This document shows, in pieces, positions 35,645 through 45,494 of a DNA stretch of 64,000 nucleotides. Source of the stretch: Bifiguratus adelaidae (lineage: Eukaryota; Mucoromycota; Endogonomycetes; Endogonales). Position numbers and translations under genes: made by a program. The stretch covers positions 17,284 through 81,283 of the forward strand of contig MVBO01000023.1 in NCBI GenBank assembly GCA_002261195.1, in the 5' to 3' direction. The notes under the pieces are model-generated. The model searched no databases. It worked only from the letters and a program-made list of their open reading frames with translations, and had not been told where the DNA came from. The number at the start of each line of letters is the position of its first letter. Position 1 is the first letter of the stretch.

Positions 35645-36336
35645 ATGACGGAGAGACGATGGAATGGCTCGAAGGCCATAATTATTAGGGTAACCTTTTT
35701 GTCAGTCATCTGTAGATACTCAGTACAAATGAAAACAACGTCTCTCTGTGTCTGGTAATGTATACATCAAGCAATACTCATATTCGATAAGCGCATACTG
35801 GCTTGTGGCATCCGTTCTGTGATATAAAGCGGCTGAAAGGGCAAGGTGTGACCCGAAATCGCTTATCAGATTTTCAGCAGTGCAAACCCTGCGGGGAGGG
35901 GGGACAAGATCAATGATGCGATAACTTGGCCGGTCAGGGGCGATAGGGTACGATCGGACCTGTGGCCCGATTCAGCCATCACCGCATCCTTGCATCACAG
36001 CCATCATGTGCTCGCGTGGAGAGGATACGCCCTAGTCGGAAGATATCACCGACACATGGTCCTAGAATATCCCGTTAGAACCTTAAGTGTGCTTGGTAAT
36101 TGTAACCGGTTTCATCACCCACCCGAAACAAGGGTTAGGGCATCGGCCCCATGGACAGCATCAGAGCAACCACCAATTTTAGCCGCTTTAAAACGGGCAT
36201 TTGACTGACCATTTCTCGTCATCGCGCTCGATCTCTTTGCAAATGTAAGTCCTGGGAAATACGGTATTGGGCGTGTATGCGCATGTCCTATGTATAGACT
36301 TGCTCGGATGGAAGCGACAGTATCTATAAGTTGGAT
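35645..36336. promoter_or_regulatory. ERG25 upstream region with probable 5'UTR intron
   Basis: 692 bases without a protein gene. It holds a telobox (36131-36140), a probable 5' leader intron 36245-36297 (GTAAGT...TATAG, 53 bases), and a short upstream ORF (36308-36340). A minimal ATG-TAA pair at 36243-36248 would be destroyed by that splice. Confidence 0.45.
36131..36140 (+). promoter_or_regulatory. telobox AGGGTTAGGG upstream of ERG25
   Basis: AGGGTTAGGG, 196 bases before the ERG25 ATG in genomic distance (about 143 after removal of the probable leader intron). Same orientation relative to its gene as the boxes at 29442 and 44887. Confidence 0.45.
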
Positions 36337-36340
36337 ATGA
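36308..36340 (+). promoter_or_regulatory. uORF whose stop overlaps the ERG25 start (ATGA)
   Basis: A 10-codon upstream [13 protein letters not shown], ends in TGA at 36338-36340, overlapping the main start ATG at 36337-36339. Such ATGA overlaps couple termination to re-initiation. It only matters if 36337 is the true start; the in-frame ATG at 36379 is the alternative. Confidence 0.4.
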
Positions 36341-37475
36341 GCAGTCGTTTTCCAAGGCCATCTCACTCATCTGTGGCAATGCCCATCCACTCTAGGTCGT
36401 TCAATACAACACTTGCTACCCCTGAACTTTCGTTCTTTGAGAAGCAATGGGTTCAACTCTATGAAGGTCGCAACGAAACGCTGACCACGGGCTTATTCGC
36501 GTTTGCCATGCACGAGATTGTTTACTTCGGACGTTTCGTGCCTTTCTTGATTTGCGACTTCATTCCGGCCTTCAAAAAGTACAAGTTGCAACAGGTAAGT
36601 GCGAGGGTTCGGAATCTGGATTGCGAGTACGTGAAGCTGTTGCGAAGTTTTGGCAGTCTATCAAGCCGTGTTTACCAGAGCTGTGGCGATCGCCATCCTC
36701 GAGAGAGCACCTGAAAGGAAGTTGGCTAATCAAATTTGTCTGTTGTGCACAACAGAAGGTGGAAAACACGGGTGCAGATTATTGGAACTGCGTCAAGAAT
36801 GTGCTCTTCAACCATTACTGCTTCGTCCTTCCCCTCATTTTCTTGTTCCATCCCGTTGGTCACCTTTTTGGCATGCAAATCACTGAGGTGCCATTCCCCA
36901 ACTGGTGAGTAGCCCAACATTTTTGTCATTTGGTATCTTGCACAAAGGCTCATTTTACTGCATACAGGCAAAAAGTGGTGTATCAAGTCTCCATCTTCTT
37001 CCTCTTTGAGGATTTCTACCACTACTGGGCTCACCGTGGTCTCCATTACGGTCCTTTCTACAAATACATCCACAAGCAGCATCACGAGTACAGTGCCCCC
37101 TTTGGTATCGCAGCCGAATATGCCCATCCTGTTGAGACGCTGGTCTTGGGAATGGGAACTATCGGAGGACCCATCTTTTGGGTCATGCTCACCAGTGATC
37201 TTCACATTGTGACCATGTACATTTGGATCATTCTGCGCCTCTTCCAAACCATTGATGCTCACTCTGGCTATGACTTCCCGTGGAGCTTGCACAATATCAT
37301 TCCTTTCTGGGCTGGAGCTGAACACCACGACTACCACCATCAAGCCTTCGTGAACAACTATTCGACAAGTTTCCGCTGGTGGGATTACCTCTTTGGCACC
37401 GATACCAAGTATCGCGCTTTCCGAAAGAAACAGGCCGAGGAAAAGGCACAATTGGAGGCCAAGAAGGCCATGTAA
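36337..37475 (+). CDS. ERG25: C-4 methylsterol monooxygenase (ERG25/MSMO1)
   Basis: Three exons (36337-36594, 36756 to about 36905, then to 37475). The first intron is 161 bases. The protein begins with a Ser-rich stretch, then [17 protein letters not shown] and [17 protein letters not shown], near-identical in arrangement to ERG25. The fatty-acid-hydroxylase/sterol-desaturase histidine boxes are all present: HYWAHRGLH (HX3H), HKQHHE (HX2HH) and HHDYHH. Membrane helices separate them. The enzyme removes the C-4 methyl groups of sterol intermediates in the endoplasmic reticulum with oxygen, iron and cytochrome b5. The tail is Lys/Glu-rich without a clear KKXX motif. Confidence 0.92.
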
Positions 37476-37673
37476 AGCGCGTCCTTATATCCTTAATATC
37501 TTTATTCCATCCAATAGATTCTAATAGTACCTTGTCATTTTGTTCCTCGCTTCACTTCCTTGCGTGCCCTTTCTCGACCACCAATTACAGATACCCTAAA
37601 ATAGAAATTGCAAGTCACAAAGGCTTATAAGGTTGAAACGGGGAATACCTTGGTCCCTGAAAGTAGTACGCCT

Positions 37674-38999
37674 ATGTCAAACTACGGGGGATATCAACAA
37701 CAAGGAGGATACAATCCTCAATACGGCAATCAGCCGTACGGACAAGCTCCCGGACAGTATAGCAGTGGCGGTCCACCGGCCTATGGCCAAAGCCAAGGCC
37801 AAGGATACCAGCAAGGACCACCACAACAGGGCTACCCCGGACAAGGCCCGCCGTCCTACCAAGGATACAATCAGCCGCCTGTGCAAGGTTACGGCTATTC
37901 TGCTCCACCACAACAAGGCTATGGACAGGGTCCACCTCCTTCGCAGGGTTATCATCAAGGTCCTCCGCCTTCCCAAGTTCACCAAAACGCGCCGCCGCAA
38001 GGGCAATACGGTCCACCAGGAGCCGGAGGCATGCCGGGTGGGCCTATGGGCCCCGAAACTCTCCAGATCCGCGTCGTGGCTGGACGCGGTCTCGAAAACC
38101 GCGACTTTGGAACCAAACAAGATCCTTACGTTACCTTGGCTTTCTCACCCGTAGGCGACGACACCAAGGCACTCAAAACGAACGTGCAGGAGAAAGGTGG
38201 TGTAGAACCCTATTGGAACTTTTCTTTCCCTCCTATCCCTTTTCACGCGCATAATCTTCGCGAATTGTTTGTGGATGTGTGGGACAAGGACGTGGAAGGG
38301 GATGACTGTATCGGATTCACGGCCATTCCCCTTGAACCCGCTCTCAGATCAGGTTACATCAACGCTTGGTTTCCTCTTTTCCTACCCAAGGGCCAACAAA
38401 AGGGCGAAATCAACATTGTGCTGGAGATTCCCCAACGCAATCGCCAATACCACAATGCAGGCAATGAACCACCCATCCTTGGTCAAGTGTATCTGAATAA
38501 GGAGCAGCAAGCGCGTATCCAAAAGAAGGAGCGTCTGAATCTTGCTGGTGATGTTGGTCTCGGTGTTGCTGCTCTTGGTCTGCTAGGCGGTGCCCTTTAC
38601 GGTGGTGAAGAGCTCTACAAGCAGCACGAACGCAAGGAGCAATGGGAACGCCGTGAAGAACCGGGGCGATTTGAGGATCGCGAAAGGGCTGAATGGGAAA
38701 GGGAACGGGATCGTGAGCGAGAGCGAGAGCGAGAGCAATTCAAGCATCATGGACATCATGAACATCACGGACACCACGAAAATCGTGAAGAGCGCCGTGA
38801 GGAACGTCGTGAGGAACGCTGGGAGGAGCGCCGTGAAGGTCATCATCATCACGCTCGCGAGTGGGATCCTGTCGGTTACTATAACGCCGGAGACAAGGTC
38901 TTTTTCCGCGGTCGTGTCTGGGAATGTATTCAAGGACCCTTTGAGTCCAATCACAGTTGGGCACCGGACAATGCCCCTTCGCTCTGGGTTCCTATTTAA
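37674..38999 (+). CDS. C2-domain protein with C-terminal chitin-binding module
   Basis: One uninterrupted exon, 441 residues. Residues 1-~125: Gly/Pro/Gln/Tyr-rich low-complexity (QGYGQGPPPSQGYHQG). Residues ~130-260: a C2 domain (LQIRVVAGRGLENRDFGTKQ, DPYVTLAF, LFVDVWDKDVEGDDCIG). Then a Gly-zipper helix (GDVGLGVAALGLLGGALYGG), an Arg/Glu-rich coiled stretch with a His cluster, and a last ~45 residues AREWDPVGYYNAGDKVFFRG then RVWECIQGPFESNHSWAPDN, ending LWVPI, which match the CBM5/12 chitin-binding fold (W, GD-V, Y/W-C, H/NxSW-P, LW). No signal peptide, so the chitin module would sit in the cytosol. ATG 37674 is preferred over upstream non-ATG codons. Confidence 0.8.
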   Translation: MSNYGGYQQQGGYNPQYGNQPYGQAPGQYSSGGPPAYGQSQGQGYQQGPPQQGYPGQGPPSYQGYNQPPVQGYGYSAPPQQGYGQGPPPSQGYHQGPPPSQVHQNAPPQGQYGPPGAGGMPGGPMGPETLQIRVVAGRGLENRDFGTKQDPYVTLAFSPVGDDTKALKTNVQEKGGVEPYWNFSFPPIPFHAHNLRELFVDVWDKDVEGDDCIGFTAIPLEPALRSGYINAWFPLFLPKGQQKGEINIVLEIPQRNRQYHNAGNEPPILGQVYLNKEQQARIQKKERLNLAGDVGLGVAALGLLGGALYGGEELYKQHERKEQWERREEPGRFEDRERAEWERERDREREREREQFKHHGHHEHHGHHENREERREERREERWEERREGHHHHAREWDPVGYYNAGDKVFFRGRVWECIQGPFESNHSWAPDNAPSLWVPI

Positions 39000-39085
39000 A
39001 TCCTAGACAAAAAAGGAATTTCCATTGGTGGACAAAATAACAAAGACGTTGCCAAGCCATTTGACATTGTTTTTGATTCTGTTCT

Positions 39086-40456
39086 ATGCCCGCGCCTGTC
39101 AGAAAACCGGTGGCACAGCTACACTTGACGTATGATAAGTCAGTAGCGTCCATGCTGCCTGCGGACAATCTAGTTTCATCCTTAAACGCGTTTCACAAAC
39201 CTCTACCTCCCACGCCAGAATCGACACCGCCCACCTATCGTCCAACAAAGAGTCCCCACTTACCTCCACCGGGACGTATTCTAGACTTTGAGCAAGCCCT
39301 CTCAAGCGCCTCGGCGACCTTGGATACGTTGCGAGGAGTGTCTTATTCGACTACGAATATTTCCCCTCAGCTGTTGGATGTGGCTGCGACCTTGACCTTT
39401 CAAATAGAGAAGTGCCAAGAGACGGTATGGCTTCTGTCCCAGAACATCGATGCATGCACTGCGCATACTAGAGCATGTGCTACAGCGCAGCAGTGTCTCG
39501 AAGACCGTCGCAAACCTATTGAAAAGCAGCAAATCGTTCTTTCCACTACGCTCGCTCAGCTCGAACAACTCACCGATCATATTGAACAGCAACTCCATAC
39601 CACGAGAGAAAATGCAAACAATTATCGCGAAAAGAGGGCATCTCGAGAAATCGATTTGAATCGATACTACAATATACCCGGTATCAAGTCACACCTCAAG
39701 GCCCGATACCTTCGCGCGAGTGAACAGACATCACAACAGGAGCAGAATATTAGCGAACTTCGTCAGAAATTCTCCGATGTTCAGATTTTACGACGAGAGC
39801 TTTCCGCCAAACTCTCTGAGCTCGATAAGCTCTTGCAAAAGACGAATACCGAGATCAAGGATGCGATCGATTCTGCGCAACGCTATCGTGATGAGAACAA
39901 GACTAGGGTCGCCGCGATACAATATTACCAGGATTTTCTCAAACTTCATTTGTTGCGGTTGGAAGGTACCACGTATCACCTCATTGCCGAGGCAGATCAC
40001 ATGGGCAAGGAGTTCCAGTTCCTGATCCCCGAGTTTAACCTTGGCGCATACGAAGCCATTCAAATGTACAAATACATCACGGAACGATACGATCGCCCAC
40101 GTCTGCCTGTTCATTTTCGATGCGATGGGTGTGGACAAGAGGTCCAAGGGTGGCCTTCCAAAACCGCCAGAGCCCCTGATGGCACGCGATGTGGTCCAGT
40201 CTGTTTTCGATGCGATGCATCACCACCCAGAACCGATACCCCCTCCACCTCCGCCAAGTTGTTCTCACCCCTCAACAAACTGGTGACCCGATCACGATCC
40301 AATCTATCGGAAGATGTGATTCCACAACCTCAACCAAGTCGTACCCCGTCAGATGATGGAAAGAAGTTGAAGGTCATGTTCAAATCGGCTTGGCGAAAGA
40401 GTTCCAGCTCGCTTGTATCGTTGGTGAAGGATGAAAAGGCGCATGGATACCCTTGA
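39086..40456 (+). CDS. uncharacterised coiled-coil protein with Cys-pair motif
   Basis: One exon, 456 residues. The first 70 residues are Pro-rich (HKPLPPTPESTPPTYRPTKS). Residues ~85-310 are a long helical coiled coil (QQEQNISELRQKFSDVQILR; TNTEIKDAIDSAQRYRDENK). Residues ~345-385 carry CDGCGQEVQ...CGPVCFRC, two C-x2-C pairs with an extra Cys, a possible zinc ribbon. The tail is Ser/Lys-rich (SAWRKSSSSLVSLVKDEK). I do not recognise the family. The ATG follows the neighbour's stop by 86 bases on the same strand. Confidence 0.7.
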   Translation: MPAPVRKPVAQLHLTYDKSVASMLPADNLVSSLNAFHKPLPPTPESTPPTYRPTKSPHLPPPGRILDFEQALSSASATLDTLRGVSYSTTNISPQLLDVAATLTFQIEKCQETVWLLSQNIDACTAHTRACATAQQCLEDRRKPIEKQQIVLSTTLAQLEQLTDHIEQQLHTTRENANNYREKRASREIDLNRYYNIPGIKSHLKARYLRASEQTSQQEQNISELRQKFSDVQILRRELSAKLSELDKLLQKTNTEIKDAIDSAQRYRDENKTRVAAIQYYQDFLKLHLLRLEGTTYHLIAEADHMGKEFQFLIPEFNLGAYEAIQMYKYITERYDRPRLPVHFRCDGCGQEVQGWPSKTARAPDGTRCGPVCFRCDASPPRTDTPSTSAKLFSPLNKLVTRSRSNLSEDVIPQPQPSRTPSDDGKKLKVMFKSAWRKSSSSLVSLVKDEKAHGYP

Positions 40457-40606
40457 GATATACTTGACATCTTGGGCCAATGTAGCGTAACCTATTAAAC
40501 GACGTTGCCGACGTGTAAGGTGGTGTATATATAGAGTAAGGACAATCTGCCTTGCTGTACATTTCTAACATCTATGGGTAAATACGAACTGTACAATGGT
40601 ATCCAT

Positions 40607-42699
40607 CTATCCTTTTCTACTTGGGCGTCTCCAAAAACGTGTAGATCCTTTGGGCGATGAGGGATCCGTGGATGGCGTCGAGGACGGATCCGCTATTGGC
40701 TCTTCCTTGGATATCGTACTCTCGGTGACATGGTCGTCGTCTTGGTGGTGAGGAATTATTGCCGACAATGGTGCTGGTTCTGACGGTGCCTGTTCTGGAC
40801 GCTTGGTTGCTTTTGGCTTGACAGCGATCTCTTTAGCTCTTTCATAGAACAGAATATAACCAGAGCCCGTGCCGGGAAGATCAGAAAAGTAGGTTTGAAG
40901 ATCGGCTTCCGGCATAATCTAAGTTATGAGTAAGCAAGCGAATGGATGATGTACTGAAACGTACCTGTACAATGTCATCATCGAACAGGACCCAATTGTC
41001 CTCGTGCTTGACCACAGCAACATAGTGTCCGTGGTAGGGACCTCCTCCGATATGCACCACAATAGCCCAAAGGTGGTACATGCGATCTGGATCCTCGGTT
41101 ATATCGCACTGTAATCATACATCAGTAAACGGAGTTGCTTATTTGTCCGTCAATATGGCGACACTCACAGTATTGAACAAGCGGAGTTCAAGGGGGAAGC
41201 AAACGCGATAGGACAACTTGACATAGCGCTGCAATGTCTCTTGATATTTAAAGCGTTTCAGATGCAACGCCAACAGGTTCGGTAATTTGAGGATCTTCAT
41301 GCGCCGTTCGGCTTCTTGTAGGCCACAACACTTGTCGCAATAGTACTTGTCCTTTTGGCACATGGTTTCGCTAGCCGAGAATTGTTTGAGACATGAGGTA
41401 ATAGATGAATTCTGGTCAATGTCGACGGAGAGATCAAGAAAAGACTCGTCTCGGGATGTTATCTAGAAGAGTTGCAGCCTTCAATGAATGCTACCCTCGG
41501 CATGAAATGAAGTTTTGCTTACCGTCTCACATGTTAGACACTTGGTCTCATTGGAGAAAACACCCTCGAACAAGCGATGGACCCAAGTTGAAGGTGCTTG
41601 CTTTGCTCCTGGCCGAGCTTCTACCCCACGCCATAAGCTAAGTGACCTGCAAAAGTATCGCATGGAATACCTACCTCCAGGATCCGCCAATTCGGACAAT
41701 GTCGTTTTGGACAATTTCTCCTCCATGGCCGCGGCAGCATCAGTGCATCGCTTCTCATAGGCCTCCACATCCTCTGCGATAGCGTTCAGGACGAAGTTGA
41801 GAAACTCATGCGCGTCTTGATGCATGTTACTTCTAAACAGCTCTATGACACCGTTTAGTACCGCTCTGCGCCCATGCGGCTTACCATTCTTCTCCTTGAG
41901 TTTTGCCATGAAGCGATTGGGAGCAACCACACAACTCTTTCCGATCCGGCTATGCAGGTGCCAAAAGAGGTTCCTCAGGGCGGCAAAAATGGTATCTTCC
42001 ATTCCAGACACTGATATCTGGGAACCTTCCATGACGCGTGACCGAGATGTCGCTGTCGTTGGAGATGATTTTACTGGTGATTCGGTAGATATAGACGTAT
42101 TAGGAGCTGCGGCGGCGGTTATTTGTTGTAGATTAGGAAGTGCCCATGGACTGATATTATTCATTGTCTGGCTATAAGTAAGGTGATTAGATGCCGCTGT
42201 AGAAAAGGCCTCTCTTGATTTGGTAGGTGATGCTTGATAATGATTGGACTGCGTAGAATGGCTGACTACATTCAGCTTCTCGGCTGCATGTGATGGTAGT
42301 GCGCCATCAGGAAATGACATGACACAATCGCGGAACGTCTTGCACCAAAAGAGCGATTGTAGAATGGAATTTGCATAGCTATATATCACATGTCATGTCA
42401 TTGCCTGCTTGCAACGTGTCGTTGTACCCTCTTTTGCGTCTCCACTTACCATGTGTTTCCAAACTATGCGGGAGATAATTGGAAAGGATGGGTAACAAGG
42501 TTTAGCAGCGATATGACGTCTCGACAACCACCTACGTTTTCAAGACCAAAGTAGCGGTCTGTCTGCTCACTCCCAATCAACTCCGGCGGAGGCTCTGCCT
42601 TGCCCTTACTCTGCTGGCCCTAGTCCAGGTCAATACTGTCCATGCGCTCATTCTTGCTTCACGACTCACCAGCCCCATCCATCGCAGCATTGAGCCCAT
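40607..42699 (-). CDS. ubiquitin-specific protease, USP12/USP46/Ubp9 type
   Basis: Multi-exon gene. The start ATG at 42699 opens [10 protein letters not shown], spliced to [19 protein letters not shown] then TDRYFGLEN, then over two introns to FGNTC and [12 protein letters not shown]. This assembles the Cys box FGNTCYANS at three exon edges. Zinc ligand pairs CLTC and [14 protein letters not shown] follow, then [15 protein letters not shown] and the His box [20 protein letters not shown] then FDDDIVQ. The catalytic Cys, His and Asp are all present. A Ser/Pro-rich insert separates the Cys box from the rest. USP12/46 orthologues work with WDR48/WDR20 partners (Bun107/Bun62 in fission yeast). 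The C-terminal tail beyond [10 protein letters not shown] is disordered and ends [10 protein letters not shown]. Confidence 0.88.
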
Positions 42700-42768
42700 T
42701 GGGAGTCAAGGGAAAGCAAGTCACCGAAATTTTGCTTGTTTTTGTTCTCTTGCTCATTCTTGCGCGCC
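42700..42768. promoter_or_regulatory. 69-bp head-to-head promoter between USP and HPRT
   Basis: Only 69 bases separate the USP ATG (minus) from the HPRT ATG (plus). The stretch is pyrimidine-rich on the HPRT side (TTGCTTGTTTTTGTTCTCTT). The transcription starts of the two genes must lie in it or overlap the opposite gene's first exon. Confidence 0.6.
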
Positions 42769-43849
42769 ATGGATCCTCGCAAGTGGATAGACGTGACGCC
42801 AGAGAACTTCAATTACTCGCTGGATCACTTTGTGATTCCTAGTCATTATGACAAGGATCTAGAGAGTATTCTTATTCCTCACGGTGTCATTATGGTGCGT
42901 GTTGCGGAGGGTGATTTCGCGACTCATGGTGGTCTAGGATCGAGTAGAAAAGCTGGCTAGACTTATTGTTAACGATTGCAAAGGTCCATTGGGTATGTTT
43001 TGCTGTCTATATAGACTTGTGCTTCGAAATCTCATCAACGTCTAGTGATTTGCTGTATTCTAAAGGGTGGACACCAATACTTTGCTGACTTGGTCAATGT
43101 GATCAAGAAATTGACCACCAAGGATGGGCATTCCATTCCTCTCAGTCTCGAGTTTATTCGGGTCAAGAGTTATCACAACGATGCTTCGAGCGGAGACGTA
43201 AGGATCTCTTTGACCGAGGAAGAATGTCAAGAGTTTAAGGGAAAGGTAGGCAACACGGTGTATATCAACATGGTGGCTTACTCGGTTCTTTTAGAATATT
43301 CTTATCGTTGAAGACATTATTGATACTGGCAGTACCATGGTTAAACTATTGAAGCGTCTCGAACAATATCAACCCTCCTCCATTCGCGTAACGTCTCTCC
43401 TCATCAAGAAGACCCCTAAATCCAACGGCTATATCCCAGACTATGTAAGTATTCGCGTTCCAGGTACTTTCATGTCGGGAATACAGAGTCACAGGATTGG
43501 CCGTCGATGCCCTTTCTGTGCTAGTATCACCCAAGAATAATTCAACCTGACATTTGTCAAAAGTGTGGATAATGAAAGGCCATTTACTCCTGAGCGGTTT
43601 GCGGCGGTGGAATCTGGCTGGCATCTATACGAACATAAATGTTCGAGGCAATGGACCTGTCGCTCATCATTTCTTTAGGTTGGGTTCGCTATTCCTGACG
43701 CCTTTGTTGTCGGTTATGCTCTGGATTATAATGAATACTTTCGTGATTTGGATCACATCTGTGTCATTAGCGTAAGTGCTTACATATGCCCCATCACCAG
43801 GTCCTGACACTGCATTCAGGAACACGGAAAGCAAGCCTACGCTCAATAG
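42769..43849 (+). CDS. HPT1: hypoxanthine-guanine phosphoribosyltransferase
   Basis: Six exons (42769-42894, 42938-42992, 43046-43245, 43295-43444, 43679-43771, 43820-43849) give 217 residues, the usual HPRT length (human 218). Motifs: [27 protein letters not shown], the flexible loop region [14 protein letters not shown], the PRPP-binding loop [34 protein letters not shown], and [20 protein letters not shown]. It is closer in arrangement to animal-type HPRT than to yeast Hpt1. It salvages hypoxanthine and guanine with PRPP. The fourth intron (43445-43678) is 234 bases, long for this window. Confidence 0.93.
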
Positions 43850-43901
43850 GCGTTCATGTGTATAGTTGCATCCATTGTCAATCCCATTAGCATCGATCAT
43901 G

Positions 43902-44828
43902 TCATTTTTTATGTAAGATTTTGACAGCGTCTTTTGAAAAGACATAGGAGAGACCACTCCAGATGGTCGTTCCACCCACCAACCATCTATTTTTTCGTTT
44001 AATCGCATTCGTCGCTCATCTTTGAGGCCGGCTGAGCACTTACTGTAATCCAACAAGTGCGGTCGATCCTGGTATCCCAAACACTGGTTCTGTGAGACTA
44101 AAGCCCATCAAGGCTAGCTGAAGTGCCGTATTGATCTTGCTGATTTGGGTTGGATGTACCTCGGCAGATGTAATGGAAAAGTCCCAATACCGAGCAAATG
44201 TTTTCTAATCCAACCATGAGAGGGCACTCGGAGAACTGGAAGGATGCACTTACGGGCTCTGGAAGTGAAATGTAGCGATAGTAAAAGGCAGATATCACAA
44301 GTCCAGCATCACGTCCTAGGATCAAACCCGCCAATGGCACTGTCCTCGTCAGCCACCATACCTGACAGTCACCTTACGCTTACCTGGCAACAAGCCCTTG
44401 TAGGCCAACGACACTGTCAGTATCGTCATCAAGGCCTTATCAGCCGCAGGATCAATGATACTTCCGAGAAAACTCTTCATATTATATCGTCGTGCAATAT
44501 ATCCATCGAGCGCATCCGATACACCAGCAGCCACAAATAATCCCAACGCAAACGGTACTTGGTCCTTGATGATCAGATACCCAATAAAGGGCGCTGTAAC
44601 GAGACGTCCAAACGTGAGCATGTTGGGTATCGTGTAAATGTTTTCCGTGAGTGGATTAGGATCGGCGTTGTCCGCTGGCTTTGGAGTCGCATACGGACGA
44701 ACACAAGAAGCGATCGGCACGAGACGCCGAGGACGTATCGTCTTTGAAGCAGTACATCTATAGAATGGTTTATAGGGCGCACCAAGCGCGATAGTGCGCA
44801 CTGGCAGCCTTGTTCCTACGCGCAGCAT
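43902..44828 (-). CDS. CRD1: cardiolipin synthase (CDP-alcohol phosphatidyltransferase)
   Basis: Four exons (44828-44384, 44339-44254, 44204-44044, 43986-43902) give 258 residues. The N-terminus MLRVGTRLPVRTIALGAPYK is Arg-rich without acids, a mitochondrial presequence. The CDP-alcohol phosphatidyltransferase signature is complete: DGYIARRYNMKSFLGSIIDP, then AADK, i.e. DGxxARx8Gx3Dx3D. Then LAYKGLLPG, GRDAGLVISAFYYRY, and HPTQISKINTALQLAL, which is the conserved TxxSKxNTAxQ segment of eukaryotic cardiolipin synthase. It joins phosphatidylglycerol and CDP-diacylglycerol in the inner mitochondrial membrane. It converges on HPRT with 52 bases between stops. Confidence 0.9.
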
Positions 44829-45494
44829 CCCATGCAGAGGCACCGCTTGCGCTTCCAATGTGACTCTCTTTTTTTCTGGCTGCTTGCCCTAACCCTCAAT
44901 GAAGGGATCGGCAGAAGTCCTCGGAACACGTGCAGAAAGTTCTTGTTAGGAGTTCGAGAGCAGTGGAAACGTCTCTTTGCCTTGGCCATGCATCGCCGTG
45001 CATGGAACCTCCATAGAGAATGAGTAGAATAGATTCTCTTGACGTTTGCTCAGCATGCCAACATATCCCCATCACTCCTCCATGGCTAGGGATGATCACC
45101 AAGGGGGAGTGACGATAGGCCCTCCATCTCTCTATTCCTACTCTGAAGATCCATTCCCCGCCACAGTTAAATGTTACACGAATTATATTGCAGTACATTG
45201 ACAGAAGACTGGATCCATACTGTGTGAACACAGTGTATATACGCGATTGACCACTGCAGCACACACCACACACGCATGCGCACACACACGGCTACACCAA
45301 GATTAGCAACGATCTATTCAGTTCATTCTAAAACTTTTTTCAGAGAACAAAGAGGACGGGAAAGCACACAACAAATTGCCGTGAAATTCTTTCTCTGCGC
45401 CAGCATTTTCTCCCGCTTTCTCTCTCTCTCTCTTCCGTGCGCATGCTCCATTCCATTCCTTTGACTTTTTGACGTAGCGACTCCTGGAGAGAGC
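44829..45494. promoter_or_regulatory. divergent promoter region, cardiolipin synthase / homeobox gene
   Basis: 666 bases. It contains a telobox close to the cardiolipin synthase start, a CA-rich run near 45255-45290, and a (CT)n tract at 45416-45436 about 60 bases before the homeobox ATG. No gene seen. Confidence 0.5.
44887..44896 (-). promoter_or_regulatory. telobox upstream of cardiolipin synthase
   Basis: CCCTAACCCT on the plus strand, that is AGGGTTAGGG on the coding strand, 58 bases upstream of the cardiolipin synthase ATG. The spacing to the ATG is almost the same as for the box before the YIPF1-like gene. Confidence 0.5.

Noticed and set aside
36113-36124. Possible sterol regulatory element ATCACCCAC in the ERG25 promoter
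   Set aside because: One base short of the fungal SRE consensus ATCACCCCAC; too weak to call.
37677-38120. Long antisense and alternative-frame ORFs (up to 173 codons) over the C2 gene
   Set aside because: They mirror the repetitive Gly/Gln/Pro codons of the real C2 gene and have no family motif.
45255-45290. CA-rich run suggesting a microsatellite
   Set aside because: Imperfect and short; only noted as part of the promoter region.
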